From assembly GCA_902530595.1 (NCBI GenBank), contig CACAAX010000004.1, positions 1 through 64,000 on the forward strand: a stretch of DNA of 64,000 bases, written 5' to 3'. Every line of letters begins with the position of its first letter. Within the stretch, counting starts at the first letter, position 1. Source of the stretch: an uncultured Alphaproteobacteria bacterium (GTDB lineage: Bacteria; Pseudomonadota; Alphaproteobacteria; Rhodobacterales; Rhodobacteraceae). The notes beneath the pieces were generated by a model that worked only from the letters and a program-made list of their open reading frames with translations, did not search any database and had not been told where the DNA came from. Positions 60,406 through 64,000 of this stretch are shown piece after piece. Made by a program: the position numbers and the translations under genes.

Positions 60406-61118
60406 AAACACTTATTTTAACTACAGATACATCGCACCATAATTACTTTGTTAGAAAGCTAATAAGTTGCAATTTTGAGGTAATTGTAGTCTATGAAAAT
60501 ACAAGTGTAGTCGCACCGTACCCAGTGCATCACCCTTTTGAACAAGATAGAGAAGAATTTGAGCTTGAATTATGGGGATGCGAGGCATCAACACTACAAA
60601 GTGATGAAGTTACACGATTAATTAGGGTCAACAACATAAATGATCTCGGTAATGAGTCAAAACTTATTCAAGACGCAGATGTTTGCATTGTGTTTGGAGC
60701 CCGTAAAATACGAAAAACTATAATTCAAAGGCTTCCGAATCTATCGGTTAACTTACACGGAGGTGATCCCGAGCTTTACAGAGGCTTAGATAGCCACTTA
60801 TGGGCAATCTGGCACCGACATAAACAAGGACTTAAGACTTGTTTGCATCTACTAAGTACTGAACTGGATGCAGGGCAGATAGTGGAAATGAAAGAGCTTG
60901 ATATTAATAGAAATTTTTCATTGAAGAGTCTTCGTGCTTTGAACACTTCTATGTGTTTCGAATTATGTAACTTGTTTTTAGAAAAAATTGAACTTGGAAA
61001 AGATATAAACTTTAAAACGCAAAAAAGTACTGGACGTTATTATTCTTTCATGCCAAGGGACTTGAAGGACCACGTGTTGAGGATATTTGAAAACCCAAAC
61101 CGGGATTGGCACTTATGA
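60402..61118 (+). CDS. Formyltransferase-like protein
   Basis: 'VCIVFGARKIRKTIIQRLPNLSVNLHGGDPELYRGLDSHLWAIWHRHKQGLKTCLHLLSTELDAGQIV'. Confidence 0.72.
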   Translation: MKTLILTTDTSHHNYFVRKLISCNFEVIVVYENTSVVAPYPVHHPFEQDREEFELELWGCEASTLQSDEVTRLIRVNNINDLGNESKLIQDADVCIVFGARKIRKTIIQRLPNLSVNLHGGDPELYRGLDSHLWAIWHRHKQGLKTCLHLLSTELDAGQIVEMKELDINRNFSLKSLRALNTSMCFELCNLFLEKIELGKDINFKTQKSTGRYYSFMPRDLKDHVLRIFENPNRDWHL

Positions 61119-62041
61119 GGTTTGATGTCTGCAGTAATTTTCTCTCTGAAAATTCGCTGTGTGTATTCTTGTTACATGGCGTAGTAAAAAACTCAAATTA
61201 CCACTATCGGAATTTTAATCGTAAACATATTTTAGCGGAAGAATTTGATTTTTTTCTAGAGACTCTAATGAAAAACGGTACTCCAGTATCAATGGATAAC
61301 CTGATAGAATACTCTAATGAAAAAATGATGCCTGAAAATGCATTCGCTATTACATTCGATGATGGGTTTGAAAATAACCTATCCGTTGCGGCTCCAATTC
61401 TAAAACAGTACAATGTGCCTGCGACCTTTTATCTTACCACTGATTTTGTTGCCAATAATACCATGAGTTGGATTGATAGAATTGATTGGGCGTTTGAACA
61501 AAGCGTTGCATGTCCTTTAATTGAGATAAGTGTTCCTTGGAGGAAAATACCGGTCAAACTTGAAGCCCCGTCATCTAGATTGTCGTTTTTAAACGAAATA
61601 AGAAAAACTGTGAAAAATGATCGTTCAATTAATCAACATAAATTATCGAGCAGCATCCAACGGCAGCTTGGATATCAAGTGGTGTATTCAGGTACGTCAG
61701 AAATCGATACTAAGTTAAATTGGGAAGATGTGAAATGTTTGGAGCAGTGCGATTTATTCACAATTGGAGGACATACACATAGTCATCCGATCATGTCTTT
61801 TCTGTCGGAAACTGAATTACTTCACGAGATTGGGTATTGTCTATCTCTTTTAAAGAAACATGCCGGAATTACGACAAAACATTTTGCTTATCCCGAGGGA
61901 ATGTCTAACTGTTATAATCAAAAAGTTATAAAATCTTTAAAAAGCTTCGGTATAAAATGCTGTCCAACTGCTGAGCATGGTGTTAATCAAATAAGCTCTA
62001 AATCCGATTTATTTAAACTAAAACGTATTTTTGTGGATTAA
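61106..62041 (+). CDS. Polysaccharide deacetylase (NodB-like)
   Basis: 'AFAITFDDGFENNLSVAAPILKQYNVPATFYLTTDFV', 'IGGHTHSHPIMSFLS', 'FAYPEG'; start may be ATG 61118. Confidence 0.88.
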   Translation: MALMRFDVCSNFLSENSLCVFLLHGVVKNSNYHYRNFNRKHILAEEFDFFLETLMKNGTPVSMDNLIEYSNEKMMPENAFAITFDDGFENNLSVAAPILKQYNVPATFYLTTDFVANNTMSWIDRIDWAFEQSVACPLIEISVPWRKIPVKLEAPSSRLSFLNEIRKTVKNDRSINQHKLSSSIQRQLGYQVVYSGTSEIDTKLNWEDVKCLEQCDLFTIGGHTHSHPIMSFLSETELLHEIGYCLSLLKKHAGITTKHFAYPEGMSNCYNQKVIKSLKSFGIKCCPTAEHGVNQISSKSDLFKLKRIFVD

Positions 62042-63875
62042 ATTGATGTGTGGGATCGCTGGATACATTGGTCATAAGGTTATACCGAAAATCAATTTAG
62101 AAAAATGTCTCACACAGTTGTATGCACGGGGTCCAGATGACCGAGGCATCTACAAATACAATGATGGGGGACTGAATGTTGGACTTTTGCATAGCCGCTT
62201 GTCTATTTTGGATCTAGACAATCGTTCCGCACAGCCATTTTATTTTCAAAAATATGTGTTTTCATACAATGGAGAAATTTATAACTATCTTGAGTTGAGG
62301 GAGGAATTAGAAGCGTTAGGCCATAAGTTCCAAACAAATGGTGATACAGAAGTTTTGGCTGTGGCCTGGGCCAAATGGGGTAAGGAAGCGCTGAACCGAT
62401 TTGATGGCATGTGGGCTCTAGCGGTATTTGACACTAGTTCCAATACACTTACTCTTTCAACTGATCCCTTTGGCGAGAAACCGTTATTTTATATGCGGGG
62501 AACCGACGGTACCGTTTGGTTTGGCTCACAAATTGACTGCTTGATGACTTTGGCTGACGAGAAGCCACGGCCAAATTGGCGGCACCTTAAGCGTTATTTA
62601 GTAAATGGTTATAAATCACTTTATAAATATGAAGATAGTTTTGTTGAAGGAGTTGTACGTCTGCCTGGCAACCGGGTTATGGAAATTTCTATTAGTGGAA
62701 TTAGTGAAAGACCATATTGGAAAAGACCATCATACACGCCAGATTTTACCATTAAGCGCGATGATTTCGTGGCTGAAGCTCGTGCAACTTTGATAGATAG
62801 TGTCTCCAGAAGATTACGTTCAGACGTACCATTAGCTTTTTGTATGAGTGGTGGTATTGATAGTAACTCAATTATAGCTATTGCAGCGGCACATTTGGGA
62901 TTTGATGTACATGGGTTCACTATCATGAACAACGACGGACGTTATGATGAGCAAGAATTAGTCGAACTATCATCACGGGAATTAAACGTGCGAAACGAAA
63001 AAATCATTTTACGGCAGGAAGATTTTTTACCCGTTTTGCAATCAATGATAAAAGCTCGCCATGGGCCTGTAGCCACTATTTCATATTACACACAAAATCA
63101 TCTATATAGAGCCATTAGTGATAAAGGATATAAAGTGGCGCTTAGCGGCACCGGAGCTGATGAAATGTTTAGCGGATATTACGACCATCATTTGCTTTAT
63201 TTAAGTTCTAAGTTTGAGGACTCCATGCAGTATTCGCAAGCATTGCAAAATTGGAAGCATTTTGTTGAGCCAGTTATTCGGAATCCATTACTCAAAGACC
63301 CGGAAATGTATCTTGAAACTCCAAGCGCACGAGCGCACGTGTATTATAAAAATAACTATTATGCTGAATTTTTTTTAGACTCATGGCACGAACCATTTGT
63401 GGAAACTTTTTATTGTGGTTCATTGATGCGTAATAGAATGATGAATGAATTATTTCACGAAGCAGTACCTGTCATTTTAGCTGAAGATGACCATAACGCC
63501 ATGATGTATTCTATAGAAAATAGATCCCCTTTCTTATCACGTGACTTGTTAGAGCTTTGTTTGAAAATCCCTGATCGTGAATTAATTAAAAATGGTTTCG
63601 CAAAATCTATCCTGAGAGAAGCTATGGTCGGATTGGTTCCAAAAAGAATTTTAGAAGAGCGACGCAAAGTGGGCTTCAATTCTTCATTGTTTGAATTGGT
63701 TGATATCCACTCAAACAATTTTCGAGAAATGTTACTTGACAATAGTATATTTTATGATGTTATCGACCGGGCTCGAGTAGAGATGTTTTTGAGGCAAGAC
63801 CTTTCGTTAAATAGTGACAGCAAATTTCTGTTTAACTTAATTAATGCCAAGATGGCTATAGATATAATGGAATAG
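62031..63875 (+). CDS. Asparagine synthase (glutamine-hydrolysing)-like
   Basis: 'MCGIAGYIG', 'RGPDDRGIY', 'FSYNGEIYNYLELREEL', 'FCMSGGIDSNSIIA', 'LSGTGADEMFSGY'; ATG-CysN start likely 62046. Confidence 0.9.
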   Translation: MWIKLMCGIAGYIGHKVIPKINLEKCLTQLYARGPDDRGIYKYNDGGLNVGLLHSRLSILDLDNRSAQPFYFQKYVFSYNGEIYNYLELREELEALGHKFQTNGDTEVLAVAWAKWGKEALNRFDGMWALAVFDTSSNTLTLSTDPFGEKPLFYMRGTDGTVWFGSQIDCLMTLADEKPRPNWRHLKRYLVNGYKSLYKYEDSFVEGVVRLPGNRVMEISISGISERPYWKRPSYTPDFTIKRDDFVAEARATLIDSVSRRLRSDVPLAFCMSGGIDSNSIIAIAAAHLGFDVHGFTIMNNDGRYDEQELVELSSRELNVRNEKIILRQEDFLPVLQSMIKARHGPVATISYYTQNHLYRAISDKGYKVALSGTGADEMFSGYYDHHLLYLSSKFEDSMQYSQALQNWKHFVEPVIRNPLLKDPEMYLETPSARAHVYYKNNYYAEFFLDSWHEPFVETFYCGSLMRNRMMNELFHEAVPVILAEDDHNAMMYSIENRSPFLSRDLLELCLKIPDRELIKNGFAKSILREAMVGLVPKRILEERRKVGFNSSLFELVDIHSNNFREMLLDNSIFYDVIDRARVEMFLRQDLSLNSDSKFLFNLINAKMAIDIME

Positions 63876-63878
63876 TAA

Positions 63879-64000
63879 GTGCGATATTGTCGAAATTGTG
63901 TCCTTCCTGACTCACGGCCAAACCTGACTATAAATGCTGAGGGGTTTTGTACCGCTTGTAAAACATCTGAAGAAAAACCACTAATAGATTGGGAACTTCG
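63879..64000 (+). CDS. N-acetyl sugar amidotransferase (WbpG-like), partial at window end
   Basis: GTG start; V/MRYCRNCVLPDSRPNLTINAEGFCTACKTSEEKPLIDWEL.. with CxxC..CxxC. Confidence 0.75.
   Translation, partial: MRYCRNCVLPDSRPNLTINAEGFCTACKTSEEKPLIDWEL

Overview
AT-rich, gene-dense bacterial chromosome segment, most likely from a marine alphaproteobacterium (inferred from gene order and protein style only). Four blocks are visible. (1) 1-12.9 kb is a rearranged accessory region. It has an AlpA-like regulator and a truncated Prim-Pol gene that abuts a 71-nt 3' copy of tRNA-Phe. Wzz/Wza-like export genes follow, then nuoABC with a nuoD cut off after about 32 codons, a complete Ugp-like ABC transporter with HAD and metallophosphoesterase genes, and a PII gene with an apparent 1-nt frameshift. 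An intact, oppositely oriented tRNA-Phe lies at 12.9 kb. (2) 12.9-33 kb is mostly conserved core: RNase E/G, maf, infA, LMW-PTP, UPF0262, hisD, murA, tRNA-Thr, a 1000-aa secreted protein of unknown function, acyl-CoA synthetase, ABC exporter, P450, EamA, enoyl-CoA hydratase, tRNA-Gly, an outer-membrane barrel, gph, glmU, moaA and tRNA-Met. (3) 33-41.6 kb is a probable genomic island between tRNA-Met and a decayed tRNA-Met-like 3' fragment. It carries a putative polysaccharide-type glycosyltransferase, a probable propeller protein, an IS remnant, a decayed cysN/C pseudogene on the minus strand, and an intact plus-strand cysD-cysN/C pair whose CysD has an unexplained N-terminal extension of about 200 aa. 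(4) 41.9-64 kb is a large surface-polysaccharide locus headed by a NusG/RfaH-like gene, an ops-like GCGGTAGC motif and a MarR-type EPS regulator. It includes uronate and mannose nucleotide-sugar genes, a flippase-type ABC transporter, a divergent MurB homologue, a 2OG-oxygenase-like protein, and a nonulosonate-like module (SpsF-type cytidylyltransferase, Gfo/Idh, GNAT, short NeuB, formyltransferase-like, deacetylase, AsnB-like, start of WbpG-like). No CRISPR array was seen. All family calls come from reading motifs by eye; no database searches were run.
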